DNA of 64,000 nt from Sphingopyxis sp. USTB-05 (GTDB lineage Bacteria > Pseudomonadota > Alphaproteobacteria > Sphingomonadales > Sphingomonadaceae): assembly GCF_023822045.1 (NCBI RefSeq), contig NZ_CP084712.1, positions 186,001-250,000 of the forward strand, read 5' to 3'. The translations under genes were made by a program, and so were the position numbers. Shown here one piece after another: positions 46,136 to 57,348 of this stretch (positions within the stretch are counted from its first letter, which is position 1; each line of letters opens with the position of its first letter). Below the pieces are notes generated by a model that was given only the letters and a program-made list of their open reading frames with translations, was not told where the DNA came from and did no database searches.

Positions 46136-46609
46136 ATGTCGAAATTTGTATCCGCTCTCCTTGCTGTTTCCGTGCTGGCTTTTACCGCCACGGCGCAAGC
46201 GGAAGGCCGGGTCCTCTCGAACGATCTGTCGAAGTGCAGAAGCGGCCCGTCGACGCTGGTCCAGATCAGCGGCGTCAAGGCGTCGGCTGGCAAGATTCGC
46301 GTGCAAAGCTATCGCGGGACGGCAGATGATTGGCTCGCGAAGGGGCGCTGGCTCGCCCGCGTCGAAGTTCCGGCGCGTGCCGGGATGATGACCGTCTGCG
46401 TGCCCCTGCCCGAAGCCGGTGTCTACGGCATTGCAGTGCGTCACGATGTCAACGGGAACGGCAAGACCGACTTCCGCTCGGATGGTGGCGGGATGTCGAA
46501 CAATCCCAGCATCAATGTCTTCAATCTTGGCAAGCCGAGCTACAAGAAGGCAGCCTTTTCGGTCGGGGATGCGCCCAAGACGATCTCCATTTCGATGAAA
46601 TATATGTGA
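46136..46609 (+). CDS. DUF2141-family exported protein
   Basis: This 157-residue protein has a cleavable signal peptide (about 1-23, ending AQA) and a small beta-sandwich domain of the DUF2141 family. The family mark is the calcium-loop-like HDVNGNGKTDF (about 101-111), where Asp and Asn could bind a metal. It is probably periplasmic; function unknown. A GGAGG site at 46121 fixes the start; a longer in-frame ORF from 45983 lacks support. It is 6 bp from the lipid kinase and may be in its operon. Confidence 0.82.
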   Translation: MSKFVSALLAVSVLAFTATAQAEGRVLSNDLSKCRSGPSTLVQISGVKASAGKIRVQSYRGTADDWLAKGRWLARVEVPARAGMMTVCVPLPEAGVYGIAVRHDVNGNGKTDFRSDGGGMSNNPSINVFNLGKPSYKKAAFSVGDAPKTISISMKYM

Positions 46610-46615
46610 TCGGGA

Positions 46616-47590
46616 ATGGCTAGCGTCGCGCTCCTTTCCAACCCACGCTCGACGGGTAATCGCTCGTTGTTGCCGCGGGTTCGCGAATATTGCGCGGCGC
46701 ATCCCGACATTTTTCACTATGAAGTCGAGGATGTCGACCAGATCGAAAAGGCCATCAGCACGATGGCAATGGTCGGTCCGCGCGTCGTCGTTATCAACGG
46801 CGGCGACGGCACCGTGCAGGCCGCGCTGACCGAAATTTATTCGGGCGGCCATTTCGGTGGCTCGCCGCCGCCGGTCGCGGTGCTTCCGAATGGGAAAACC
46901 AATCTCATCGCGCTCGATCTCGGTGCCGAGGGTGATCCGATCAAGGCGCTGCAGCGCGTTGTCGAACTGGTCGAAAGTGGCCGGCTCGAAGATCATGTGA
47001 TTGAACGCCAATTGATCGCGCTCGATAGCGGCGGCGAAGAACGACCGGTGCTCGGCATGTTCCTCGGCGGCGCTTATCTTGCCGACGTGATGCTTTATTG
47101 CCGCAACCGAATCTACCCGCTCGGCCTGCCCAACGGGATTTCGCATTTCCTCGCGGCGATCCTGGGTCTGTTCGCGATCATCTTTGGAATCGGCGGCGGG
47201 CGCCTGCCGCCCAAGCCCGAACCGATGACCGTGTCGCTGATCCGCCAGGGCGAATTCAAGGGCAAATTCTCGTTGCTGATCGTCACGACGCTGGAGAAAC
47301 TGCTGCTCAGTATCCGCACCAGCGAAGTCTATGGAACGAACGGCAATATGAAATTGCTCGCGACCGACAGCAATGTCGGTGCGCTGTTCCGCATGCTTGG
47401 CGCGACCTGGCGCGGGACGCTGGGGCAGAAGCAGCTCGACGGGGTGCATTTCCAGCAGGGTGACGAAATCCGTATCGAGGGCGAACGCTCAAACGTCATC
47501 CTCGACGGCGAAATCTTCCAGGCGAAGAACGGCGCGCCGATCATCCTGACTTCGACGCAGCCGGTTCCCTTCCTGCGCCTCGCCGCCTGA
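46616..47590 (+). CDS. lipid kinase of the DAGK/LCB5 family, candidate ceramide kinase
   Basis: This 324-residue protein has the ATP loop NGGDGTVQ (61-68) and a variant second motif LPNGKTNLIA (90-99), where most DAGKs have PLGTGND. A short hydrophobic hairpin at about 178-192 (ISHFLAAILGLFAII) could dock on the membrane. The C-terminal sandwich ends with VILDGEIF. In Caulobacter a kinase of this family encoded next to spt phosphorylates ceramide. Its position here, 3 kb from spt, makes a sphingolipid substrate the best guess, but sequence alone does not prove it. Confidence 0.75.
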   Translation: MASVALLSNPRSTGNRSLLPRVREYCAAHPDIFHYEVEDVDQIEKAISTMAMVGPRVVVINGGDGTVQAALTEIYSGGHFGGSPPPVAVLPNGKTNLIALDLGAEGDPIKALQRVVELVESGRLEDHVIERQLIALDSGGEERPVLGMFLGGAYLADVMLYCRNRIYPLGLPNGISHFLAAILGLFAIIFGIGGGRLPPKPEPMTVSLIRQGEFKGKFSLLIVTTLEKLLLSIRTSEVYGTNGNMKLLATDSNVGALFRMLGATWRGTLGQKQLDGVHFQQGDEIRIEGERSNVILDGEIFQAKNGAPIILTSTQPVPFLRLAA

Positions 47591-47597
47591 GCCCTTC

Positions 47598-48458
47598 ATG
47601 TCCGCGCTAGCCGAACTCGTCCGCGAAGAACTCGCGACCCCCGTCGACCCGCGCGTCACCGCTATGGCGCAGGCGATTGCGGCTCAATATCCCGGAAGCG
47701 CGCGCGCGGTGCTTTTCTACGGCAGTTGCCTGCGCGAAAGCGAACTCGACGGCTTGATGCTCGATTTCTACCTGATCGTGTCCGACTATGGCGACGCCTA
47801 TCCCAAGCGCTGGATGGCGGTCGCGAACCGGCTGATCCCGCCCAATGTATTTCCGTTTCAACATGGTGGGCTGATTGCAAAATACGCGGTGCTCAGCGAA
47901 GCCGATTTCGACCGACTTAACGGCGCCGCGACGCGTAACGTGTCGGTATGGGCGCGCTTTGCGCAGCCTTCGCGGTTGGTCTGGGCGGTCGACGATACCG
48001 CGCGGGGCCGCGCGGTGGGCGCGGTTTCGCGCGCGGCGCCGGCGCTTCTCGCCGCTGCGGGCCGGATCGAGGGCGAAGCGCCGCTCGACTGGTGGCGGCG
48101 GGCCTTTTCGCTCACTTACTCGGTCGAACTACGTGCCGAGCGGACCGGGCGGGCGCAATCGGTCGTCGATGCGGACGCCGACCGCTATGAACGTTTCAGC
48201 GGCCCGGCCATCGCAGCTATTCCTGCCGATGCCGTCAGCGGACGCTGGTCGCAGCGGCGCTTCGAAGGCAAGGCGCTCAGCATCGCGCGGCTTGCCAAGG
48301 CCAGCCTGACCTATGCTGGCGGGATCGATTATCTCGCGTGGAAGATCAATCGGCATGCGGGGACGAAGATCGAGATCAAGGCATGGCAGCGCCGCTGGCC
48401 GCTCGTCGCCGCGCTGACGTTGGTGCCGCGCCTGATCAAGGGCGGCGCGATCCGCTGA
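47598..48458 (+). CDS. nucleotidyltransferase-like protein of unknown role
   Basis: This 286-residue protein has a start region like the nucleotidyltransferase fold: FYGSCLRES (GS at 42-43) followed by a strand LMLDFYLIV with one acidic residue where DxD is usual. It is reminiscent of TAM41-type CDP-diacylglycerol synthases. The C-terminal part is basic and mildly hydrophobic. It follows the lipid kinase by 7 bp, so the pair probably activates or modifies the kinase product. Family call is tentative; catalytic residues cannot be proved by eye. Confidence 0.6.
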   Translation: MSALAELVREELATPVDPRVTAMAQAIAAQYPGSARAVLFYGSCLRESELDGLMLDFYLIVSDYGDAYPKRWMAVANRLIPPNVFPFQHGGLIAKYAVLSEADFDRLNGAATRNVSVWARFAQPSRLVWAVDDTARGRAVGAVSRAAPALLAAAGRIEGEAPLDWWRRAFSLTYSVELRAERTGRAQSVVDADADRYERFSGPAIAAIPADAVSGRWSQRRFEGKALSIARLAKASLTYAGGIDYLAWKINRHAGTKIEIKAWQRRWPLVAALTLVPRLIKGGAIR

Positions 48459-50435
48459 TTAGCCCGCGAGGCGCTGACCCTCGGGCCGCGGTTCGCCGCG
48501 CCGCCGGATTGCCTGATCTAGCGCCGTGAGCGTGAAGGGCTTCCTGAGCACGTCATGATCGCCGAACGCGGCATCTTCGCTCGCATCGCCGGCATAGCCC
48601 GTTACAAACAGGACCGACAATTCGGGCCAACGCTGCTTCAGCTGCGCGACCATTTCCGGGCCGGTAAGCTCGGGCATCAGAACATCCGACAATATCAGAT
48701 CAAAGCCGCGCTCTCCGCCCGCCAGCCTTTCTTCGACAAGCGCTTCGGCCTGAAGCGGGTTGCCGCATGCGACGGCGGTATGGCCAAGTTCGCTGACCGC
48801 GTCGACCGTGGCGGCCAGGACGCGGGCGTCGTCCTCGACGACAAGGATGCTCAACGCGTCGGTGGGGGCGTCGGGGTCGGTGGCCTCGCTCGGGAGCATC
48901 TCTGCCGCGACATCGGCATCCGCCTGGGCGATCGGAAGCAGCATGGCGACGCTTGTGCCTTCGCCCTCGGTCGACGAAATCTGCACCTCGCCGCCCGACT
49001 GGCGGCAGAAAGCGAAGACCTGGCTCATGCCAAGTCCGGTGCCCTGGCCTGCAGGCTTGGTGGTATAGAAGGGATCGAAGACGCGTTCCAGCACCTCGGG
49101 CGACATGCCGCAACCGGTATCGATGACCTGCACCGCAAGCGCCTTGGCCTCGCCGTCGTCGATCGTCCGGATCGTCAGCGACCCATGGCTGTTCATCGCA
49201 TCGCGCGCATTGACCGCCAGATTGAGCAGCGCGTTTTCGAACTGTTGCCGGTCGACCCAGCAGGCGAGACCGTCGGCCTGAAGATCGAGTGTCAGCGCAA
49301 TTCGGTCTCCGATCGTGCGTTCGATGAGCTGCGCAAAGCTTGCGATACAGTCGTCGATCGCCGTCATTTCGGGGCGTGCCGGCTCCGATCTGGCGAAGGT
49401 CAGCAGGCGCCGGGTCAGGTCCGCGGCGCGATTGGCGCCGTCGAGCGCGTTGGCGAGGTGGCGCTGCGCCTTTTCGGGGGTTCCCGGTAGCCAGCGCTGC
49501 GCAAGTTCGAGCCCGCCAACCACCACCGCGAGCATGTTGTTGAAGTCGTGTGCGATGCCGCCGGTCAGTTGGCCTACGGCCTCCATCTTCTGGGCCTGGC
49601 GAAGCTGCGATTCGGCGGTCTCGCGTTCGGTCATTTCGCTGCGCAGCGCCTCGTTGGCCTGCGCCAGTTCGGCAGTTCGCTCCTCGACCGCTGCTTCAAG
49701 CTGCATCGCACGGTCGCTTTCGGCAAACTGTTCGCGCCGCGCGAGGCGCCGCTCGCCCTCGGCGCGGAGCAGCGAGAAGGTCGTGGCGATCGCAATGACG
49801 GCGGCGGCAGCGCCAAGTAACGAAAAGAGCAGTATTGCCTGGTTCAGGCTGGCACGATCGGCGGCCGCGAGCCGGTTGCGGTCGCGAAGCAAAGTGCGCT
49901 CGTTCGCGATGATTTCGCTGATCAGCTTGTCGATCTGGCTGACCCCCTGTCCCTTGCCGGCCGCATAATATTTCGAGATTGCGGCGACCGTCTGATTGTA
50001 ATTCGCACTCAGCGCTGCATCGCCGAGCAATGCCCCGCGACTGTCCATCTCGCGCGTCAGCCGTTCGACCAGAACCATCTGCTTCGGATTGTCGCGGACG
50101 TTGCGCCGCAATTGGGCCAGGAACTGGCGCGCGCGGCCCCACTGATATTCATAGACGCGCCCGTCTTCTTTCTGCAGCCCGACCGCGAAGCGGCCGAGCG
50201 ATGCCTCGGCCCGCGCAATTGCAGCGTCGACCGAGCGGGTCTGCGAGATGACCTCCATGCTCTGCGTCTGCCAGCCGAGCGAACGGTCATAATTGTCGTT
50301 GGCGCGCGCGAGCAGCACAAGGAGCGCCCCGACCACGCCGGTCAGGATCGCACCGAGGACGATCGTCAGCCAGAAGCGGATACGCTCCCGCCGGCCGTCA
50401 TTTTCGCTGTCGATATCCCGCTCGAACACGCGCAT
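48459..50435 (-). CDS. hybrid sensor histidine kinase with CHASE3-like sensor
   Basis: In this 658-residue protein two membrane helices (about 22-43 and 200-222) flank a helical periplasmic CHASE3-type sensor, and a coiled linker follows (about 225-285). Next come a HisKA domain with phospho-acceptor His296 (GGIAHDFNN), an ATPase domain, and a C-terminal receiver with phospho-acceptor Asp584 ([10 protein letters not shown]). No output domain or separate response regulator is adjacent. It begins 107 bp after the spt stop on the same strand, so it could be co-transcribed with acp-spt. The stimulus is unknown. Confidence 0.9.
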   Translation of the reverse strand: MRVFERDIDSENDGRRERIRFWLTIVLGAILTGVVGALLVLLARANDNYDRSLGWQTQSMEVISQTRSVDAAIARAEASLGRFAVGLQKEDGRVYEYQWGRARQFLAQLRRNVRDNPKQMVLVERLTREMDSRGALLGDAALSANYNQTVAAISKYYAAGKGQGVSQIDKLISEIIANERTLLRDRNRLAAADRASLNQAILLFSLLGAAAAVIAIATTFSLLRAEGERRLARREQFAESDRAMQLEAAVEERTAELAQANEALRSEMTERETAESQLRQAQKMEAVGQLTGGIAHDFNNMLAVVVGGLELAQRWLPGTPEKAQRHLANALDGANRAADLTRRLLTFARSEPARPEMTAIDDCIASFAQLIERTIGDRIALTLDLQADGLACWVDRQQFENALLNLAVNARDAMNSHGSLTIRTIDDGEAKALAVQVIDTGCGMSPEVLERVFDPFYTTKPAGQGTGLGMSQVFAFCRQSGGEVQISSTEGEGTSVAMLLPIAQADADVAAEMLPSEATDPDAPTDALSILVVEDDARVLAATVDAVSELGHTAVACGNPLQAEALVEERLAGGERGFDLILSDVLMPELTGPEMVAQLKQRWPELSVLFVTGYAGDASEDAAFGDHDVLRKPFTLTALDQAIRRRGEPRPEGQRLAG

Positions 50436-50542
50436 CTCTTACCGGACAAGCGCGGCGCCGCAAAGCGCCGAAGCTTCGGTTAACTTAACACCGCTTCAAC
50501 TCGCCCCGAAAAGGAATCCGCTGGTCGGCGAAGTCGCTCGAT

Positions 50543-51745
50543 TCAACCGATAATGCCCACGCGTTTGCCCGCACGCTCGAAGCGGCCGAGAATTTCGGTA
50601 ACCTGCTCGCTCGAATGCTCGGCGCAGAGCGAGCAGCGGAGCAGCGTCATGCCCGCGGGGGTCGCCGGCGGGCGTGCGAGATTGACGTAAAGCCCTTCTT
50701 CCAGAAGCGCTTCCCACATCATCGCGCCTCTTTCGAGGTCGGGCATGATCACCGCGATGATAGCCGACTGCGGCTCTGCGGTGCCGAGCTGGAAGCCGAG
50801 ATCGCGCAGTCCCTTGTGCAGATCCTTGCTGTTTTCCCACAGATGCGCGCGCTTGTTCGACCCGTGCATCAGCTTGCGGATGCTGGTCGCGGCGGTCGCG
50901 ACGACGCTCGGCGGCAGCGAAGCGGTGAAGACATAAGGGCGACAGACGAGCCGCATGATCTCGAACTTCGGATGGTTCGACACGCAGAAGCCGCCGACCG
51001 TGCCGACGCTCTTGCTGAAGGTGCCGATGATGAAGTCGACGTCGTCGATCACACCCTGCGCCTCGGCAACGCCGCGGCCGTGTTCGCCGATAAAGCCCAT
51101 CGAATGCGCCTCGTCGACGAGGACCATCGCGCCATTTTCCTTCGAGACGCGGATCATCTCTTTCAGCGGAGCGATGTCGCCCAGCATCGAATAGACACCC
51201 TCGAGCACGACCAGCTTGCCGGCTTCGGGCGGCAGGCGCTTCAGCCGCTTTTCGAGCGCTTCGACGTCGTTGTGGCGGAAAGCGACGATTTCGGCATCGC
51301 CCATCTTGCACCCGTCATAGATCGACGCATGGCTGTCGATGTCGAGGATGACATAGTCGCCCTTGCCGGCGATCGTTGAAATGATGCCAAGGTTCGCCTG
51401 ATATCCGGTCGAGAACACCATGGCATGGTCCATGGCGTAAAATTCCTTGAGCGCGTCCTCGCACTCCTTGTGCCCCTGATAGGTGCCGTTGAGGACGCGG
51501 CTGCCGGTGGTGCCGCTGCCGAACTTGTCCAGTGCGTCCTTGCCCGCTGCGATGACATCCTCGTCGAACGTCATGCCCATATAATTATAGGTGCCGAGCA
51601 GAATCGTCTCGCGCCCGTTGCAGATCGCGACGGTTGGCGAGACGACCTTTTCCATGACCAGGCTGAACGGGTCGGTGACGCCGGTCGCGAGCAGCGCCTC
51701 ACGCTGCTGGATGAGCGGGTCGAACTTGCTGAAGAGGTCGGTCAT
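50543..51745 (-). CDS. spt: serine palmitoyltransferase
   Basis: This 400-residue PLP enzyme condenses L-serine with a palmitoyl thioester to 3-ketodihydrosphingosine, the first step of sphingolipid synthesis. Key residues are His139 (stacks on the cofactor), Asp211, His214 and Schiff-base Lys245 (GTFSK). Their spacing matches His159, Asp231, His234 and Lys265 of the Sphingomonas paucimobilis enzyme with a constant offset of 20. GTYNYMGM and RPPATPAGMTLLRCS are further family marks. It lacks a membrane helix, as bacterial SPT does. It is translated just after its acyl carrier protein (7-bp gap). Confidence 0.95.
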   Translation of the reverse strand: MTDLFSKFDPLIQQREALLATGVTDPFSLVMEKVVSPTVAICNGRETILLGTYNYMGMTFDEDVIAAGKDALDKFGSGTTGSRVLNGTYQGHKECEDALKEFYAMDHAMVFSTGYQANLGIISTIAGKGDYVILDIDSHASIYDGCKMGDAEIVAFRHNDVEALEKRLKRLPPEAGKLVVLEGVYSMLGDIAPLKEMIRVSKENGAMVLVDEAHSMGFIGEHGRGVAEAQGVIDDVDFIIGTFSKSVGTVGGFCVSNHPKFEIMRLVCRPYVFTASLPPSVVATAATSIRKLMHGSNKRAHLWENSKDLHKGLRDLGFQLGTAEPQSAIIAVIMPDLERGAMMWEALLEEGLYVNLARPPATPAGMTLLRCSLCAEHSSEQVTEILGRFERAGKRVGIIG

Positions 51746-51752
51746 CGGCGTA

Positions 51753-51989
51753 TCAGCCCTTCAGCTTCTCGACGGCGGCAACCAACTGGCCGACGGTTTC
51801 GATTTCGGCCTGCATGTTCATGCTGATGATGATGTCGAATGTGTCCTCGACCTCGGCAACAAAATCCATGACCGTCAGGCTGTCCCATTCGAGGTCGCCG
51901 GCAAAGGTCGTGGCGTCGGTCAGTTCGACGCCCTTTTTGTTGAAGGGTTGGATCAGGCCGAAAATCTGGTCGGTGAGGGCGGTGCTCAT
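51753..51989 (-). CDS. dedicated acyl carrier protein of sphingolipid synthesis
   Basis: This 78-residue acidic carrier protein has its 4-phosphopantetheine attachment site at Ser37 in EWDSLTVMDF, which differs from the housekeeping AcpP motif (LGADSLDTVE). It is encoded directly upstream of spt, as in Sphingomonas wittichii and Caulobacter, where such an ACP supplies the acyl chain to SPT. Supply of palmitoyl-ACP to SPT is therefore the likely job. Its upstream neighbour is a divergent Pycsar-effector-like gene. Confidence 0.88.
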   Translation of the reverse strand: MSTALTDQIFGLIQPFNKKGVELTDATTFAGDLEWDSLTVMDFVAEVEDTFDIIISMNMQAEIETVGQLVAAVEKLKG

Positions 51990-52168
51990 AGGGTGCGTCC
52001 CATTATGGAAGAAAGTTGCGCGCGGGCATGCCGCGAAGGCTCCCGATTGGCAAGTGAATGCGGCGGGAACAGGGCAGCATCTTGCCGCTGGCGGGACTTC
52101 ATGTCATCCCTGTGGCGGGTCGCTTGCAGGATATCGGGGCAGAGTATTGGGGCAGGGGGCAGCTTGGC

Positions 52169-52741
52169 ATGGACAGCGCAGAAACAACGACACCGACCGA
52201 ACGGCCGGCGATTTCCTTCCCGCCGAACGCGGTGCACCTGGTGCGCACCAACCAGCAGATCACGATGCAACTGTCGCAGATGGCCGATCAAAAGGCTTCG
52301 ATCCTGATGGGTGCGACCTTCGTCGTCTTCACGCTCGCGATCGGGCAGGCGCGTTCGGGGGGCGGTGCGCTCGCGATGCCGCTCGCGATCCTCGCGACCT
52401 TTTCCTTCCTGTCAGCGCTGCTCGCGGTGTCGGCGGTGCTCCCGCGCGTCGGCAAGGCGCCGCCGGTCGTCTACAAGGACGGTAAGGACCACAGCAATAT
52501 CCTGTTCTTCGGCCGCTTCGCACAGATGGACGAGGATGAGTTCATCGACGCGGTGAAGACACGCCTGCGCACCGAGGAAGATCTGTACGAGACGATGCTG
52601 CGCGATACCTATCAGAACGGCGTCGTCCTCGCGCGGCGCAAATATCGCTATCTCGCTTACGCCTATCGGCTGTTCGTCGTCGGATTGACGCTGACATTCA
52701 TCGCGTTCGGGGTCGAGATGGCGATGCTTTGGGGTAAATAG
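52169..52741 (+). CDS. Pycsar-effector-like membrane protein (DUF5706/PycTM)
   Basis: This 190-residue protein has three hydrophobic helices (about 43-60, 68-92 and 164-187) and the N-terminal signature RTNQQITMQLSQMADQKASI of the family once named DUF5706, now linked to PycTM effectors. In Pycsar anti-phage systems a pyrimidine cyclase makes cCMP or cUMP, and the effector damages the membrane. No cyclase gene is adjacent here, so a defence role is not shown. It starts at 52169; the longer frame from 52058 is not needed. It is divergent from acp-spt. Confidence 0.75.
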   Translation: MDSAETTTPTERPAISFPPNAVHLVRTNQQITMQLSQMADQKASILMGATFVVFTLAIGQARSGGGALAMPLAILATFSFLSALLAVSAVLPRVGKAPPVVYKDGKDHSNILFFGRFAQMDEDEFIDAVKTRLRTEEDLYETMLRDTYQNGVVLARRKYRYLAYAYRLFVVGLTLTFIAFGVEMAMLWGK

Positions 52742-52844
52742 CGCAGATGGGGCTGTTGCCCTTATGCCACCCCTGCCGTTGAAAAATCCGATGAGCGCCG
52801 TGCGGGATTGAAGCCCGTCCCCGCTGCGACTATCCGGGCCGGCT

Positions 52845-54242
52845 ATGTTGCAGCAGGCGACCTCTCTGACCGCGGACACGCCGCAGGGTCTTCGCGCGGA
52901 ATTCCGTGCGACGCTGGCGCTCGCGGTGCCGTTGGCGGCCGCCAACCTGCTCCAGATGATGGTTCACGCGATCGACGTGATCTTCGTCGCGCGGCTTGGC
53001 GATGCGGCGCTCGCCGCCTCGTCGCTCGGCGTCGCGATCTTCGGCCTCCTCCTCTGGACGGGGTCGGGGCTTGTCGGTGCGTCGGCCCCGCTGATCGCCG
53101 CCGAACTCGGCCGCCGCAAACATGCGGTGCGCGAGGTGCGTCGCACCGTGCGCATGGCATTGTGGCTCAGCGCGCTCGTTTCGCTCCTATTCATGGGAAT
53201 CTGCGCCGCGGGTGGGCCCATCATGCTGGCGACCGGACAGCCGCCGGAAACCTCGGCGCGCGCCGCGAGCTTCCTGCTCATCCTGATGTGGGGGCTGTTC
53301 CCGATGATTGCCGCCGCGGTGCTGCGCATCTTCGTCTCGGCGCTCGGGCGCGCGACAATCGCGACTGCGATCACCTTCGGCGCGTTGTTCGTCAATGCGC
53401 TCGGTAACTGGGTGCTGGTATTCGGTCACCTCGGCATGCCCGCGCTCGGCTTGCACGGTTCGGCGATCTCCAGCGTGATGACGAGCGTGGCGATGCTTAT
53501 TGCCTATATTGTCGTCATTCAGACCGATCGCCGGCTGCGCCGTTACCGGCTGTTCGGCAATATATGGCGGTCCGAATGGAGCCGCTTTTTCGACATGCTG
53601 CGCATCGGCACGCCGATCAGCCTGACGATTCTGGCCGAAGCCGGGCTGTTCACCGGGGCCGCCTTCCTGATGGGCCGGATCGGCGAGGCCGAGCTTGCCG
53701 GACACACGATCGCACTGCAGGTCGCGGCGCTGGCCTTTCAGATTCCCTTCGGGGTCGCGCAGGCCGCGACGATCCGTGTCGGCCTTGCTTATGGCGCGCG
53801 CGACCATCGCGGTATCGCCCATGCGGGTTTTGCGTCGCTGGCGCTCGGCATTGGCTTCATGGGCTTCACCGCGCTGCTCATGTGGCTGTTCCCTACGGTG
53901 GTGCTGTCGATCTATGTCGACGTCCATGCGGCGCGCAACGCGGCGCTGGTCGGCTTTGCCATGCAGTTTCTTGTCGTCGCGGCCGCTTTTCAGCTGTTCG
54001 ACGGCGCGCAGGCGGTGGCGGCCGGCGTACTGCGCGGCCTACAGGACACGCGCACGCCGATGATCATCGCGATCTGCGGTTACTGGATCGCGGGCTATGG
54101 CACCGCCATCTATCTCGGTTTCTGGACGCCGCTCGCCGGAGTCGGCGTGTGGATCGGGCTGGCCGTGGGGTTGATCGTGGTCTCGGCGGTGCTGCTGCTC
54201 AGGTGGCGGATGCGCGGTCGTCTCGGCCTGCTTCCGGCCTGA
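52845..54242 (+). CDS. MATE-family efflux transporter
   Basis: This 465-residue membrane protein has twelve helices and the two-lobed MATE/NorM layout, e.g. [20 protein letters not shown] in the first helices and the matching [20 protein letters not shown] at the start of the second half. It likely exports cationic drugs or metabolites using a Na+ or H+ gradient. It is upstream of groES but with its own 130-bp spacer containing the groE promoter. Confidence 0.9.
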   Translation: MLQQATSLTADTPQGLRAEFRATLALAVPLAAANLLQMMVHAIDVIFVARLGDAALAASSLGVAIFGLLLWTGSGLVGASAPLIAAELGRRKHAVREVRRTVRMALWLSALVSLLFMGICAAGGPIMLATGQPPETSARAASFLLILMWGLFPMIAAAVLRIFVSALGRATIATAITFGALFVNALGNWVLVFGHLGMPALGLHGSAISSVMTSVAMLIAYIVVIQTDRRLRRYRLFGNIWRSEWSRFFDMLRIGTPISLTILAEAGLFTGAAFLMGRIGEAELAGHTIALQVAALAFQIPFGVAQAATIRVGLAYGARDHRGIAHAGFASLALGIGFMGFTALLMWLFPTVVLSIYVDVHAARNAALVGFAMQFLVVAAAFQLFDGAQAVAAGVLRGLQDTRTPMIIAICGYWIAGYGTAIYLGFWTPLAGVGVWIGLAVGLIVVSAVLLLRWRMRGRLGLLPA

Positions 54243-54277
54243 CGCAAAAACTTCGCAAGAATCTTGCAGGGCGGCGC

Positions 54278-54306
54278 TTGACGCCTATCTGACTCCCACC
54301 CATATG
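54278..54306 (+). promoter_or_regulatory. groESL promoter
   Basis: TTGACG (54278-54283) and CATATG (54301-54306) are spaced by 17 bases. The preceding C and the CCATAT context also fit the alphaproteobacterial heat-shock sigma-32 consensus (CTTGAC, then CYTATNT-like). The start of transcription should fall at about 54312, at the left edge of the CIRCE palindrome. Confidence 0.7.
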
Positions 54307-54315
54307 CCCGACGTG

Positions 54316-54342
54316 TTAGCACTCGCGCCCTGTGAGTGCTAA
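54316..54342. promoter_or_regulatory. CIRCE operator (HrcA site)
   Basis: TTAGCACTC (54316-54324), a 9-base spacer and GAGTGCTAA (54334-54342) form the exact consensus CIRCE element. HrcA binds it and represses groESL until heat stress. It overlaps the predicted transcription start and is part of the leader, 32 bp before groES. Confidence 0.97.
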
Positions 54343-54374
54343 ACGACATTATTTCCATCTCTGGAGGGATTTCC

Positions 54375-54662
54375 ATGCAATTTCGCCCGCTGCACGACCG
54401 CGTGCTTGTTCGCCGTATCGAAGCCGAAGAAAAGACGGCTGGCGGCATCATCATTCCCGACACCGCCAAGGAAAAGCCGCAGGAAGGCGAAGTCGTCTCC
54501 GTCGGCACCGGCACCCGCGCCGATGACGGCAAGGTGACCCCGCTCGACGTCAAGGCTGGCGATCGTATCCTGTTCGGCAAATGGTCGGGTACCGAAGTCA
54601 AGGTCGACGGCGAAGAGCTGCTGATCATGAAGGAATCGGACATCCTCGGCGTCATCGCCTGA
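54375..54662 (+). CDS. groES: co-chaperonin GroES
   Basis: This 95-residue cap of the GroEL chamber has [14 protein letters not shown] at the start, the mobile-loop segment [20 protein letters not shown], and the C-terminal YAKW-type region read here as [15 protein letters not shown] site at 54363 sets the start. Expression is controlled by the CIRCE element and promoter just upstream. Confidence 0.98.
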   Translation: MQFRPLHDRVLVRRIEAEEKTAGGIIIPDTAKEKPQEGEVVSVGTGTRADDGKVTPLDVKAGDRILFGKWSGTEVKVDGEELLIMKESDILGVIA

Positions 54663-54686
54663 GCGTTTCCATCGATTTGCGAATGA

Positions 54687-56369
<1,683 letters not shown>

Positions 56370-56399
56370 GTCCAAACCGTTCGGCGTTCAGCCAATAAG

Positions 56400-56427
56400 A
56401 GGGCCGGGGGAGCAATCCTCCGGCCCT
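56400..56427 (+). terminator. groESL terminator
   Basis: An 11-bp stem (56400-56410 with 56417-56427, one G-U pair) and a 6-base loop are followed by TTTTCTTT. It is located 30 bp after the groEL stop. Confidence 0.9.
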
Positions 56428-56455
56428 TTTTCTTTGTGTTTATGCTCTCTCGTCA

Positions 56456-56474
56456 CCCCGGAGTTGATCCGGGG
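56456..56474. repeat. REP-like palindrome
   Basis: CCCCGGA (56456-56462), loop GTTGA and TCCGGGG (56468-56474), preceded by CGTCA and followed by TCCCGC. This is the same layout as the unit at 43431-43460, so it belongs to the same dispersed family. Confidence 0.7.
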
Positions 56475-56586
56475 TCCCGCTTGGCGTCTCTTTCAGGATT
56501 ACGGCCGGAGTGAGTGGGGCGTTGCTGACGAAATAGGGCGGGCGGGACATTGCCAGTTAAGGCAAGGCGGCATAGCTAGGGCGGCG

Positions 56587-57348
56587 ATGATGTTCGCCCT
56601 CGCCCTCGCGCTGCTCGCCGACCCCGCAACCGCCACGCCCCCGCCGCCGGTCGAGCGCTGCGGTTATCGGATCGTCGAGACATTTCCGCACGACAGGTCG
56701 TCCTTCACTCAAGGACTATTTTGGCACGAGGGGCATTTATACGAAGCCACCGGTCAATATGGCCAATCGCGCGTCGCACGCCTTGACCTCAAGACCGGCA
56801 AGGCGCTCGCCCAATCGAAACTTCCGTCCGATCAATTTGGTGAGGGGATCACGCGTTGGGGTGACCAGATCATCGGTGTGACCTGGCAGGGCGGCATCGG
56901 CAATCGTTGGTCTATCAGGGACCTGAAGCCCGCCGGCACCTTTAAATATGAGGGCGAGGGTTGGGGGCTGACAATGGTCGGCGACAGCCTGGTTCTGAGC
57001 GACGGCACCACCGACCTTCGTTTCTTCGATCCCGCGACGATGAAGGAGCAGAAGCGTGTCACCGTGCGCTTCGCCGGTCGCCCGCTTCCGATGCTCAACG
57101 AGCTTGAGACGATCGATGGCCAGATCTGGGCCAATGTCTGGATGACGGACTTCATCGTCCGCATTGACCCCGCCACCGGCGACGTCGTCTCGCTCGTCGA
57201 CCTGACGACGCTCAAGGCCGATGCCGGCGTCAGCGATACCGACAGCGTGCTGAACGGCATCGCCTGGGACGCGAAGAAGAAGCGCCTGTTCGTGACGGGC
57301 AAGAACTGGCCGAAGCTTTACGAGATCGCGCTCGCCGACTGCCACTAA
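56587..57348 (+). CDS. glutaminyl-peptide cyclotransferase (plant-type QC), exported
   Basis: This 253-residue protein has a signal peptide (about 1-17) and the five-bladed beta-propeller of the plant/bacterial glutaminyl cyclase family, which converts N-terminal Gln to pyroglutamate. FTQGLFWHEGHLYEATGQYG and LNELETIDGQIWANVW are family signatures. The start is ATG 56587 (a second ATG follows at 56590). It overlaps the end of the convergent DJ-1-family gene by 4 bp. Confidence 0.9.
   Translation: MMFALALALLADPATATPPPPVERCGYRIVETFPHDRSSFTQGLFWHEGHLYEATGQYGQSRVARLDLKTGKALAQSKLPSDQFGEGITRWGDQIIGVTWQGGIGNRWSIRDLKPAGTFKYEGEGWGLTMVGDSLVLSDGTTDLRFFDPATMKEQKRVTVRFAGRPLPMLNELETIDGQIWANVWMTDFIVRIDPATGDVVSLVDLTTLKADAGVSDTDSVLNGIAWDAKKKRLFVTGKNWPKLYEIALADCH

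Noticed and set aside
52845..54242. Sphingolipid exporter role for the MATE protein
   Set aside because: It is near the spt locus but separately transcribed, and it matches ordinary NorM-type drug/proton antiporters.
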